DNA of 22,050 bases from Alectoria sarmentosa. Its lineage: Eukaryota; Ascomycota; Lecanoromycetes; Lecanorales; Parmeliaceae. Within the stretch, counting starts at the first letter, position 1. Each line of letters begins with the position of its first letter. The translations under genes and the position numbers were made by a program. Positions 1-11,140 of this stretch are shown here, in pieces. Under the pieces are notes generated by a model. It did no database searches. It was given only the letters and a program-made list of their open reading frames with translations, and was not told the DNA's origin. Location: positions 1 through 22,050 of the forward strand of contig WOGZ01000447.1 in the NCBI GenBank assembly GCA_009733775.1, read 5' to 3'.

Positions 1-415
1 AAAATATATATAAAATGTGTTAAATCTTTTATAATCGATTTCTCGCGACTTTTAAAAATTTATATTATATGTTTATATAATCATTATTTTGAAATAAATT
101 TATGCAATTTTAATAATATAATAATTTCGTAAATATGATAATCGTAAATATGATAAAAAAGTAAAATGTTATTTAAAAAAGAGAATAATTCGTTAAATGA
201 GCGTAGAGATTTTTCGAAAGTTTCGCTACCCTTTTCAATAATAATATAATTAAATTAAATATTTATTTATATATATACATTCAAATTTTAATATTTTTAT
301 ATTATTGAAAAGCGCATATCGAATTATATAATTTACGAAATTGTAAAGAAATTTTATTTCTAAGAAAATAAGAAGTAAAAGATGTAAGATTTATATATAC
401 AAATTTTTAATAAGG

Positions 416-450
416 GCGCTCGAAAGACCTAAACGCCGCTATTCGAGCGC
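416..450. repeat. GC-rich islet with perfect 9-bp inverted repeat
   Basis: The arms GCGCTCGAA (416-424) and TTCGAGCGC (442-450) are exact reverse complements separated by 17 nt. The islet also keeps CC and CT dinucleotides that are nearly absent from the surrounding AT-rich DNA. It could be a hairpin, a binding site or a remnant of the element before mutation; nothing decides between these. Confidence 0.6.
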
Positions 451-3400
451 TAATCGAAAAGCGTAATGATTTCGAATTTATGATTAACTGCATATATAAA
501 TTCAAGATTTTTTAACGTAGTTTTACATTATTTCTTTATATAATAAAAATATTATTATATTTTAAATTAATATAAAAAGTTTAATAACGTAAGAAATTTA
601 TCGAATTTATTTTTATTATTTTTTCAAATTTAACGAGGTTTTTTAAAAATAATTTTTTTTTAAATTCGAATAATAACTTTTATAATGAAGTAATCTTTAT
701 TATAAAATAAAATTTTGAAAAAAGCATTTATAATCTTATTGCGTAAATCGAAAATATATTATATATTTAAATTTAATCGCCGAAATTAATTTATTTAATA
801 ATTATAAATTCTTTTATAAAAATTCGAATTTAAAAAGTAAATTAAAAATTTATAATCGATATAAATAATAATTAAAAAATATAAATGCTTATATAAATAA
901 TTATATTTAATAATAAATATTATTATAATATAAAGTTTTTTTTTATAAATAAGATATTTTCTTTTAATAAACGCGAACGTAAAAAAATTATAAATTATCG
1001 AAATTTTCATTGCTTTAATATTTATAACATTAATAATTTTAAAATTTCGAAATTATATAATAATTAAATCGACTTCGAATTTCGAAGCATTAATGTAAAA
1101 ATGTATAAAAAAACGTAAGTTAACATTATATATATTTATTCGAATAACGTTTTTAATTTTGATAATCTTAAAAAAAAACTATTTCGAAACAATTTATCGT
1201 TATATTATTTTATTAATTAATCGAATTAAAAAACGAGAAAGTTTAACGAAATTCTTAATTCATCGTTTAATAATTTTTATTTCATCAAAAAACGAATATA
1301 TTTTAAATTAATTTAAAGAAACAAATCACTTAATTATTTTAATAATTCATTTTTTTAATATTTATATCAATTCATTAACGAAATAAATCATTTTTAAAAT
1401 CGTGATTTAAGAAATAAATAAATGAAGTTTTTTAAAAAAAAGCTTAAAACGTGTTTATTTTATTTTTAATAAAAAATAATATCGTAAAAATTCGTATTAC
1501 TTTTCAAAATTAATAAATCTTTCGAGAAAATCGTCGATATAAAAAGTTAATATAAGAAATTTATTAAAACTTTTTAAGTGTAAAAGCGAAGATTTTTTAA
1601 TAAAATACGAAAGAGTTTCGAAAATACGATATATAAATTTAATTATTATAAATTTTATTAACTTTAATTTTTATTACATTTTGATAAATTATATTTATTT
1701 TATTTTTGAAATTATGAAAATAAAATAATGTTAATTCTTTAAATGTAACGAAATAATAAAATAAACATATTTAAAATTTATCGCGAAAAGACATTAATGT
1801 TTAAAATTAAAAAAATAATTATATATTTTAAAAAGAGGTTTAAAATGTACTTTAAAAAGTTTTTCATTTATTGAAAAATAATCGAACATAATCTTGAGTT
1901 TATTTTTTAATTTAAAATGTTCGATTTTATCGACGATGATAGTTTTAGCATTTTATTAAAACATTTTTTTATTAATAATTTAAACTAATTTATAAACATT
2001 CTCTTTAATATTATTTTTTATGATTTTATAAAATTATTATTTAATATATATTAATTATCTCTTTTAAGTTATATTGAAAATTGATTTAATATTTAATTTA
2101 ATATATGTTTGATAAATAATAAAATCGATGCAAAAAAGATTCTTAAAATTTATATTATTTAAATATCGATGATGATAAAATAAGTATAATATTTTATATT
2201 TAATTACTTTCATGAAAATAAGAAATTTTAATATAAGTTTTATCGAAAAAGTTTATTTTTTTAACACTTTAATAAAAACATTTAATTTAATAAAAGATTT
2301 TTTTACACGTTTATTTAAATACGAATTTAATTTAATAAAAATAAAAATGAAATGCTTTAAATTAATATGAGAGAAAAACGTTTTTAATATATTAAAAGCA
2401 TTAATCGATCAATCAAGACGATTAATTGATTTTTTGAAAAAAATCTTAAAAAAGATCTCGAGAATCTCTTTAAAAGATTTTCTAAAAAGAATATTCTTAT
2501 AATAAATCTCTTATTTCGATAACAAAAGAAATAAATGTTTTAATATTTTAAAATTATATTAACGAAGATTCAATGATAATTCTTTTTGAAAAATTCGTTT
2601 TCGATATCGAAAAGATCATTTTTGTTATTGTTAAAACTTTTCGAATTTAAAAAATCTCGTTTTTCTTTAATGATTTTTTCGAATATAATCGTTATAATAA
2701 ATTTCGAATATATAAATAAATTATAATTCTTGTAAAAGATTAATTTAAAATTCACAATTTCTCGTATTTACTTTTGAATAATTTTATTATTAATAAAGAT
2801 AATAAATAAACGAATAAATATCGAAATATTAATTAAATAAAATTAAGAAATATTTAAAATCAAGCTTAAATATTCAATTTTTTCGAAAATAATAATTTAA
2901 AATAATTTAAAAATTACGAAATAACGAATGTTTTAAACAATTTCTTTTATTAAAAAATTAAGTCACATTCAATATTTTAATACGATTTCACGATGATCGA
3001 TAATACGTATAAATAAATCTTTAAAATCGATATTCTTTAATACGTGTAACTGTAATTCGAGAAATTTTATAACTTTTATAAATATAACATTTATATTAAA
3101 ATCTTAATTAATTTGCGTGTGTTTTTTATTTAATAAAATTGTAATATTATTAAATTTGAAAATTATATAAAAAATATAAAAGATTTTATTTAAAGATATT
3201 ATAATAAAAAAAAAGTAAATATAACGTTTCGCGTTTATAATAATAATAATATCGAAAATTGTATTAATAAAAAATTAAATAAATTGTATTTATTAAAATA
3301 ATACGAAAATTTATAAATTTTATAATATCGAATAAAAAAGAGATATTTAATTTATATCGATTTGAAAACGCGTTTATTATAATGAAAATTAAAAAAATTG

Positions 3401-4679
3401 AAATATTATTATAATTAACATAAATTGAAAAAATTATTAAAGAATTTATAAAAAACTTAAATTAAATTAAATAATAAAATCTTGATTTTAAGTTTAAATA
3501 ATAAACTTTTTCGAATCACGTTTTTTGAATATTTAAATATAAAAACGTTTAAGTTTTCGATATATAATAAAAGATTATATTATTAAATTTATTTATAATA
3601 TATCGATTTTGTTATTTTAAAAAATATAATAAATCGATATAAAAATATTATACTTTTCAATTAGTTTATTAAACATTTTTATTAAAAGTTGAGATTCGAC
3701 TTTTTTATTAACACGTTTTTAATTTTTTCTTTTAAAACGTTTTTCGAAAATAATTTAAAATTATATAAACTATTAAAATAATTGAGATTATTCAAATTGT
3801 TCGAATATAAATTAAAAACTTTATTCGAATTACTTTTTTTTTTAACGTCGAGAAAGATTTATTTCAAATTTAAATTTTTCGAATTCTTCGATGCGAGCTC
3901 TTTTATTCGAGTTAAAATCTTTATTATAATTAACTTTTATAAAACTAATTCTCGAAAATTGAGAGAATATTAAAAACAAATTTATCACTTTATAATGAAT
4001 CGAAAGATTTAATAAATTTAATAAGATATCGATTATTATAAATGAAAATATCGAAAATTAAAAAATAAATCGAAAAATGCTCGAGAAAATATTAACATTT
4101 AAATTATAAAAATAAATATTATCATCGAACTTTTTAAAGCATATCGAGGTAAAATTTATTTAAATAAAATTCTCGAAAACAATTTCTTTGAGATAAAATT
4201 GTTTTTAAGTAAAAAATATTTCATTTTAATAATTTTTAAAAATATAATCGAAATGTTCACATTTAATATATAAATAATTATTTTTATTCATATATTATTA
4301 TTTGTTTTTATTAATTTATAAATTATTCGATTTTTTTTTAATAAGAAGATTTTTTTAAATAAAATAAAAGCTACGAAAGCGATTATTCGAATTCGTGTTA
4401 ATACTTTTTTTAACATTTTTTTAATTAAGATTTTGAATTAACATAAAAATTATCGAAGCTTTAAATTAATATAAAAAATAACGTCGTTTTTTTAATTTAT
4501 ACTTATAAACGAAAGAATAATATCAAAATAATTATCGATTTTTATTAAAATAAATTTTAATAAATAATTTTAAAAAAAAATTAAGATTTTTATTATTCGA
4601 ATTTTCGATAAAAAATAAAAAATAAAATTATTTATTATTTCGATAAATTCTTTTCGATAAGACTTTTATAAAAGCGAAG

Positions 4680-4742
4680 TTTTTTGAATTTAATATTAAA
4701 TTTTTTAAATTTAATATTAAGCTTTTTAAATTTAATATTTTT
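4680..4742. repeat. Three tandem 21-bp units
   Basis: Three adjacent 21-bp units (4680-4700, 4701-4721, 4722-4742) share the core TTTTTRAATTTAATATT and differ at only a few positions. This is the clearest short tandem repeat inside the AT-rich block. Function unknown. Confidence 0.65.
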
Positions 4743-5930
4743 ATTATATAATTATTTTTAAATCTTTAAATTAATACGTTTAACTTTCTTTACGAGATAA
4801 TAAATATTATAAAAAAAACAATTCGACGACGTTATTTTTCGAATAATTTCTTTGCGAATTTTTTGATTATTCAAATCTCGAATAAATGTTCGAAAAATGA
4901 TATTAAATATAATTGATTTTAAAAGCGTATACGAAATCGTGTTAAGAGTGAAAATAAAACGATTTTTAACATTTATTATTTACATTAAATCTTTTATTTA
5001 TTTATAATAAACAATAAATGATTTTTAAAACTTTTAATATAAATTTATTAATTCGACGTTAAAAGAGATTTGAAAAGTTTTCATAATTTTAATAAAAAAT
5101 CTTTTATAAAAGAAAATTCGAAAATTCTCGACGATTATTTTAATAAAATTCGAATCAATTAATATATAAATGATATTGAAATAAAATTCAATTTATTTAA
5201 TAATATCATCATTAAATAATATATTAAAAATTTTTAAATATATATTTAAAAAAATGAATTTATTAAAAGTTTTATAATTTTTCATTTTATAATTAAATTT
5301 GATTAATTATTTAATAATTAAAACAATGCTTTTTGAGAAAATATTATAAAAAATAAAGATTAAACTCGTTTATAAATATATTATAATTATTATTTACGTA
5401 ATAATAAAAAATGTTATAATAATAATTTAAAAAAAAAAAAAAAATTAATTTAAAAACGTGCTTTAATAATGAAAAAAGTTTTCGAAATTATCGATAAAAT
5501 TTAACTCAAAAAAATTGATATAAAACTTCGAATATTTTATAACGTAACGATATGTTAATATTTTTAATAAACTTTAAATTCTTAAACGAGAAATGCTAAA
5601 AATTGTCAAGATGAAATATTAATAACAAAACTTTCTTTAAAAATAAAATTAATGACGATGACTTTATTAAAACATTATTTAAGAATCTTCGAAACAATTA
5701 ATAAAAAATTTCTCGAAAAAGAATGAGAGTAAATCACTCAATAAAAAAAATGACGACGATAAAATCAAAAAACGACGATACAATAAACCAAAAATCAGAT
5801 ATTACGATAATCAAGAATAAGATAATAATCACTTTATAAAATCATCTACTACGTTTTTCTGATATCGTCAAAGATTATCGAACGAAAATTCGTAATGAAT
5901 AAAAAGGATGATGAATTTCTATGAAAACAA

Positions 5931-7116
5931 AAGGATTCTAGTAAGGATCTCCGCCAAGCACTATTAACTATATATGGAATGGTCTGAGAAGCCTCCCGAC
6001 AGCACCTTCCTCCTCTAAGCGCATCTGGCTGAGCCTGGATGACAGAGAATTATCCAATGGCCAAACAGCACTTAGTAACAACCGAGTCCATCAGTTTACC
6101 AACGTCTCCAAATCGCCCTTTGAATTGTGCCTCCTCACCCTCGCCCTTTAAACGCCATATTTATGCTGCGTGTCCCGCTTCGGTTCACCAAGTTACAGTC
6201 TTTGCAATAGTCCCGATCTTCCACCAAGAGAGAATACGGTACAGAGGATTCCCCTTGCATTCACTTTTTTTCCAAGCGTAGGGAACTTCACGGTCAGTAC
6301 TTGTACGTGGCAGTCGTCAGTTGAGAAATCAAAACAAAGTACTTGGATTTGAGGACGCTAGACTTGAGGTCTGGCCGTAGGTAGACGATGAATACGATTG
6401 TGTCGCAGTAGCGAGAGCGCGGTTCGAACTATCACTTTCGCTGTGAATGGGGGAGCTCGTACACGATCGCGGTCATTCTTGGCCGGAAAACTCCAACTTT
6501 TCCACGCCAGGTTAGCACTGCAGTATTTGAAGCTGATCGATTTGGAAGTGTCAAGGCAGTGGCTTCAAGAGCTCACCTTCACTTCAAGACCTTCAAGATA
6601 AACCCTCAGTCACCAGTAGAAATATAGCGAAAGCGTGGTTCGCGACCGCACTTTCATCCCCTGATCTCTTCTCTCCACCTTCCCATCTCGTAATCACGAC
6701 CAGAGATCCCGCTCCATAGAGCTGTGAGGGCGTTATGCAAGATCCGTCATTCAAGTACCGAGAAGTCTCAAATGCATGCCTTTTTTTTGTTGAAAACGAC
6801 TTGCAGGGCTTTGTAAACAAGTTTCCAACATCCTGAGAATCTTTTGCTCGACATCCCTTCGAGGAGCTGAACAGTATAGGAGGTCAAGTCACAACTTCGT
6901 TTGGGGTGAGCTTCAACGAGCTGGACTCTCTTCTCCATGCAAGACTAGTTTTGAATATTGTGGTCGCTGGTGGTACACGAAAGAGCTTTTTTGATCATCA
7001 AAAGTCCTTTGTTATCAGGTAGGCTTTTCTATTTCTTCTCCTACTCGCTCTACTTTTCTTGTTGCGTATCTGGACTCGTCTAGGGAAAAATATCCATATG
7101 CCCAGGACTATGCGAG
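5931..7116. other. Non-coding or unrecognised stretch after the AT-rich block
   Basis: Base composition becomes balanced within a few tens of bases at about 5930. Open frames up to 80 codons exist on both strands, but none has a convincing start context, family motif or splice structure, and they overlap one another. No RNA gene or known repeat is recognised. The sequence may be degraded coding or intergenic DNA. Confidence 0.5.
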
Positions 7117-8548
7117 ATGTTGTTGTTATGTCGTCGAGCGCTACTCTGTCGCCTCTTTCCTTTTCAAAAACCATTTATTGTGACGCGCAAGCCACCGACT
7201 ATTTCGACCAATATCGTGACACCGAAGCCATACTTCAAACATGACTACACAAATCGCTCAATCGAGGACGCTCTGAGTACAAGTACAAACCAAATAACGA
7301 AGTCTGCGTTGCAAAGCTTTGAAGAGAGCCAAATCGGTTCACATCGTCCAAGACCCTCGCAGTCATCTCCCTGGAAATTCGATGACGAATCAATCATTGT
7401 CTACTCCGGTCATAAAGTCTTAGGATCCCGACGCCTCCTCCAAGACTCCTGAGATTCTCCAAGCTGACAACATCCACCGCTACCCTACCCATCCTAATCC
7501 ACGAGCAGACCAAGCGTAGAACAAGACCTGAAGGACCTCGCATAGGCATATCGATCAAGGCGCCGTGCACCACGGCCGACGTCGAGGCTGCGATGGCGAG
7601 ATTCACACTGGGTCTTAGGCCTATATCGACAGCTCAGCGCAAGCGCCCTGGAGCGCAACGGGCCAGAAGCCTCAATTCATGCTCCCGCTTGTTCAACTCA
7701 TGTCGGATTTAACGAAGCTAGCATATTTCATGGTTTCAAATTCCCGCTCGATTCGGAGCCGCACGTGAGTCATGGCGAGATTGAACATGAGCTTGGGCAG
7801 AATGCTACCAGCGATAAATGGAAGAGGTCGAAATCAACCCATCCCCGCCCTGCGGATACCAGATTGAACGCGATGAAGAAGTATTGGCAACCGAGTACCC
7901 ATTAAAAAAGCAAGTCGTCCGATCAGCCACGACGCGTCGGTTCAAAGCCTGCTCGAAATGATCAGAGGATCGCCACCTTCAATTCGGTAGAAGAAGCGAC
8001 GATGTGGATGCAAATCTCTCAAATCATGTACCGATTCGAGTCTGCCCGATCCTACCAGGAGGAGCAACGAGGATGCGGAAGATATGACACCGAAAACTCA
8101 CAGCCATGAAATCGATAAAGACCCGAGCATGGGTCCGGATAAAACATCCCGTGTCCATAAGTTTCCAGCAATATCGCTCAGGGAGCGGTGGGCGGAGCAG
8201 CAAACCTCGTACGGAGACAATGTTGAGCTCTACGCAGAGGCTTTAAGATCCAAGGAGCAATGGCGCATGGAGCTATAGAATGTTGGCGCGTTGGTGGATG
8301 AGATGGATAAAGAAGCGGTGCGAAAGGCTATGTGAGGCAATGAGGCCTTGTGTTGTTTGAACTCATCCCGTTGGATACTAGACTCACTTGTGTCGCTTTT
8401 ACGAAGTAGTGCATCCACAAGTGGAAGTATGTGGGTCTGGCAAATGACCTCGGAAGAAACCACCCTAAGCCGACCGATATTTGATATGGAATTCCTACGA
8501 ACTTGGTGTGAAGCATGGGACCGATTTCGAAGCCCCCATTCGACTTGA
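7117..8548 (+). pseudogene. Decayed protein-coding relic, family not recognised
   Basis: A run of protein-like open segments on the plus strand is broken by stops and frame changes. Segment one (7117-7452) continues into segments around 7416-7709 and 7591-7900 in different frames. The last part is clearest: 7991-8548 stays in one frame and is interrupted only by TAG at 8276-8278 and TGA at 8333-8335, ending with a TGA at 8546-8548. TAG and TGA are what C-to-T change produces from CAG and CGA codons, which suits mild RIP or deamination. The last segment is rich in charged residues (for example RERWAEQQ, VDEMDKEAVRKAM). No domain is recognised. It could instead be a gene with introns I cannot resolve, or chance open frames; confidence is low to moderate. 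Confidence 0.35.
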
Positions 8549-8719
8549 AATTTGAAAAGAGACGCTTAAGCCCCTGGATCGTCTTTTTATTTTTTATGTA
8601 ATCGACGTTCCTCCTCCTCCTCCTTCTTCAGAGAAATAAAGCTACCGAACTCTTCTATACCACCAACCAAGAATACGCTTTACAAACCCCTGTTCTATCT
8701 GTTTGTCATAACGCGCAGA

Positions 8720-8917
8720 ATGCCCATTTCACTGCTTAGGCGTTCGACTCGGGATTATGCAGACGCAGCAGCCTTCGGTATCATTATTTTCAACAATCAC
8801 AGTCTGTTTGAAGGTGACGAGCTCTTCGAAGAAGACTTCAGCGAAGACCTTCGCGAGCAGGTTTATATCCTTCGCGGATACGAAGGGGGAGCCAAGGATG
8901 AGGGTTTAATTAGATAG
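8720..8917 (+). CDS. Small hypothetical acidic protein, 65 aa
   Basis: ATG at 8720 opens a 65-residue frame ending in TAG. It follows a C/T- and A-rich leader (about 8640-8719) that resembles a fungal 5' UTR. The middle is strongly acidic (EGDELFEEDFSEDL), with no signal peptide or membrane segment and no recognised family. It lies between two decayed regions, so it may be one more exon fragment of a dead gene rather than an expressed small protein. Confidence 0.22.
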   Translation: MPISLLRRSTRDYADAAAFGIIIFNNHSLFEGDELFEEDFSEDLREQVYILRGYEGGAKDEGLIR

Positions 8918-9045
8918 TATAGATGAACAACAACAAATGCCCCCGATGCGCCGAGCAGAGTGTAGAGACGTTCGTTCTATCGCGCAAGCACTGCCCTCGA
9001 TGCAAAACAGCCTTGTTAGGGTAATGATGAAGTCTTGTTCACCAC

Positions 9046-9140
9046 CGGCTCGAACTCGCTTCTTGTTTTTAATTTTCGCGGTCTTCCCCATTGCACCATT
9101 CTTGCTTTGCTCACGATTTTAACCCTCTTAATCCAACCTA
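9046..9140 (+). repeat. Dispersed ~100-bp repeat, copy 1
   Basis: Shares the ordered blocks TCGAAnTCGCTTCTTG, a T-rich stretch, CCATTGCRCCATYC, GCTnnnCTC and TTAnTCCAACCTAT with copies at 9984 and 10474. The copies are diverged but collinear. A lone core (TTCCGTTGCGCCATTC) also occurs at about 11261. Origin unknown. Confidence 0.55.
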
Positions 9141-9758
9141 TGAAGGTCCATTCCGACAGATCGGATATTCAGTTTCTGCCCAATGATAGGCGGCTGCAGG
9201 TCCACTCTTTAGGACAAGGCACGACACCTTGCATGCTCGGTACCTGCGAGCGACCTGACTGGAAAAGTTTCTCGAGCAGTGTATCCTTTTCTCCACGGGG
9301 GGGGAAAAAAAAGAGGCGACAAAAAGGTCGCAGGTTCGAGATGGAGAAGCACCCGCGTTCAATTTTCGTGATTCGGATGTATTTTGATACTCTCTGTGAG
9401 AGGGGAAGGAAGGCGGAGACACTTATTTATATCTTAGTATCTCTGAAATTGAATTCGATTCTTGCCGAAACACGTACAGAGAAGTCAAACCAGATCAAAT
9501 ATCCCGACACGATGCAAGCCGATTGGCCCAAGACGCTTTTTTCAAAAATGAATAGCCAATCTCAAGAGTAAATCAGTCGTCATAATTGAGAATAAGAGGC
9601 CACGAGGCTCGATGCTTCTTTTTAACATTCTGACCGAGGCGTGGCGAACGCAGATTTATTTAAGTCTCTATAGGAACAGCATCTTCTTCTTCAAAGTCTC
9701 CAAACCCTTAGACTCATCAAACCATCACTCTACACCATTACCCCTCGCCCCCCTCAAA

Positions 9759-9875
9759 ATGTGTACTCATCACGCGCTCGAGGTCACCCACTCCGGGGCC
9801 GACTCATCACAATCGCCGTGCCTCCTAGAGCCCGATGACTTCGAAGATAACGAGTCCCCCTCTGATGAACTTTGA
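9759..9875 (+). CDS. Very small hypothetical acidic protein, 38 aa
   Basis: ATG at 9759 lies in the favourable context CTCAAAATG after a long C-rich, G-poor leader (about 9710-9758). A TTTATTTAAG core-promoter-like element lies about 100 nt upstream (about 9655). The frame runs 38 codons to TGA and ends in an acidic tail (EPDDFEDNESPSDEL). The frame stays open to an upstream ATG at 9612, but the leader composition favours 9759. No family is recognised. The promoter-like architecture is the main support; it may also be the 5' end of a gene whose remainder has been lost. Confidence 0.3.
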   Translation: MCTHHALEVTHSGADSSQSPCLLEPDDFEDNESPSDEL

Positions 9876-9983
9876 TATCCCTCTGAGATATCAAACGTGC
9901 GCATATGCCGAGTAGTCTTTTATATCTCGTTTCCTCTCTATATTATACCCTGTCTCAATCCCCTGTTCGGGGCATCACACGTG

Positions 9984-10090
9984 GGGTCGAATTCGCTTCT
10001 TGCTTTATATCCTCCCCCTCTTTCCTCATTTCCATTGCGCCATCCAAGCTCACCTTACAGCTTTAACTCTCTTAGTTCAACCTATAAAAC
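9984..10090 (+). repeat. Dispersed ~100-bp repeat, copy 2
   Basis: Collinear with copies 1 and 3. The block order is GGTCGAATTCGCTTCTTG, then a pyrimidine-rich run, CCATTGCGCCATCC, a CTTTACAGCT-like block and TTAGTTCAACCTATAAA. Similarity to copy 3 continues to about 10135, past a possible start codon at 10119. It resembles a core promoter plus leader, so the family may be duplicated promoter regions. Confidence 0.55.
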
Positions 10091-10473
10091 AAATCGCTCG
10101 TCTCCAACAGTCTGAAAGATGAGTCAGCCATCATTTCTCTGCATGATCATTGGGTTGTCTCAAAAGGACAGGGCTGCAGGATTTCCAGCTTTTCCGACAA
10201 AATTTCCCCCCTTGCATGAAGCATCAGCGCTTTCGCTCGAAATGAATCCTCATTTCGAAAAACCACGGACGCGCGGTCAGTGTCTCTTGGCTTGCTTGCC
10301 ATTGGATGACAGCTACGGACCGATGTCGGCAGCCTAACAACAAACGCCAGACACACTCCACAGTATACCCAACAACCGCAGTAAAACGGTACTGTCCATT
10401 GTTCGCCGTTGAGCGAGTGGAGGTGATAAGAAACAGTCAGTTAGAAGCCAGCCGATTTTTCGAGTCATACCTG

Positions 10474-10565
10474 AAGTTGAATTGGGTTTCTTGTTTTACA
10501 TCTCACCTTCTTCCATTGCGCCATTCTAGTTCGCTTTACAGCTCTATCCCTCTTGATTCAACGTG
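10474..10565 (+). repeat. Dispersed ~100-bp repeat, copy 3
   Basis: Contains TTGAATTGGGTTTCTTG, a pyrimidine run, TTCCATTGCGCCATTC, GCTTTACAGCTCTA and CTTGATTCAACGT in the same order as copies 1 and 2. After the repeat, copies 2 and 3 still align loosely for about 50 bp. It lies directly upstream of the decayed ORF cluster at 10553-11140. Confidence 0.55.
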
Positions 10566-11140
10566 GGAATCAACTCACTCTTCCCCGACATTCTTGCGAT
10601 GATTGGGTCATCAGCTTCTGTTTACTGATCGGACAGGGTGCCAGCAGAGTCATCCGAGCCCGATTTGAACACTCCTTCGCATACAACACAGACCCATACC
10701 GGCTAGGCAAAAACACCTTCGAGATACGAAATCCGTCAAAGGTCCACGGCCCCAAACAAGTCCGTCTACGCGTCCGCGTTTGCACCGGTGAGCCATGGAT
10801 ATTCCGAGGCTCGAATGGAAGATCACCCAATTTTTCATCCCAAAAGAAGCATTCAAGCACATGAAACATGCTTTTTGCAACAGGGACTCCGCCGAGGAAT
10901 GTTCCTGCAGCGCAGTCCTTTCAAAAGCCAATCGTTATGCCGAGACTCGATGACTGACGTAGATATCTCCAGGCTGTCGGAGACGAAGCCTTTGTTTTGA
11001 CAGATTGGGATGATGAGAATAAAGATACCAATCTCTTCACAATAGCGCCACGAAAGCAACCCTTCCAAACAAAGCGCGCGACAACGATCCCACCGTTTAT
11101 ACTCACCCAGTTGGAAAGCGACACAGAACGCGTGGAGTAG
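10553..11140 (+). pseudogene. Broken or cryptically spliced small gene, family not recognised
   Basis: Two protein-like segments lie in different frames. Segment one starts at ATG 10795 in a good context (GAGCCATGG), begins MDIPRLEWKITQFFIPKEAF and runs to a TGA at 10948-10950. Segment two (about 10958-11140) contains QAVGDEAFVLTDWDDENKD and ends at TAG 11138-11140. A TGA at 10955 sits just before segment two. Either a one-base frameshift plus nonsense change broke one gene, or a 58-nt intron (10915-10972, CTGAC branch, CAG acceptor, but weak GTCCTT donor) joins them in phase into 95 codons. Upstream (10553-10790) other open frames may be its decayed 5' part. Segment one carries a Cys-x-Cys and His/Lys-rich stretch, but no known domain. 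Confidence 0.4.

Larger units (their letters stand above)
1..5930. repeat. AT-rich, gene-free block with RIP-like base composition
   Basis: Almost entirely A and T, with stops in all frames and no coding region longer than about 70 codons. The few remaining cytosines are strongly biased to CpG: in 4801-5100 I count 23 C, of which 13 are followed by G, 6 by A, 4 by T and none by C. This is the pattern expected if C was converted to T in CpA, CpT and CpC but spared in CpG, as in ascomycete repeat-induced point mutation. The original repeat cannot be recognised and the left edge lies outside the window. The right edge is sharp, at about 5930. Such blocks are usually heterochromatic and contain dead transposons; that is inference here. 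Confidence 0.8.

Noticed and set aside
795..3973. ORFs of 60-71 codons in the AT-rich block
   Set aside because: Lys/Ile/Phe/Tyr/Asn-only translations of AT-rich DNA, with no start context or domain; expected by chance.
7394..7606. Minus-strand ORF of 70 codons
   Set aside because: Antisense to the plus-strand relic, with no motif; likely chance.
9310..9360. tRNA-like sequence (GGTCGCAGGTTCGAGAT) and a similar GGTTCGAACTA at about 6420
   Set aside because: The B-box-like loop is present but the T stem does not pair, and no acceptor, D or anticodon arms can be formed.
9035..9571. 178-codon plus-strand ORF
   Set aside because: Starts at TTG, overlaps a dispersed repeat copy and a G/A homopolymer, has mixed low-complexity content and no domain; the opposite strand is equally open.
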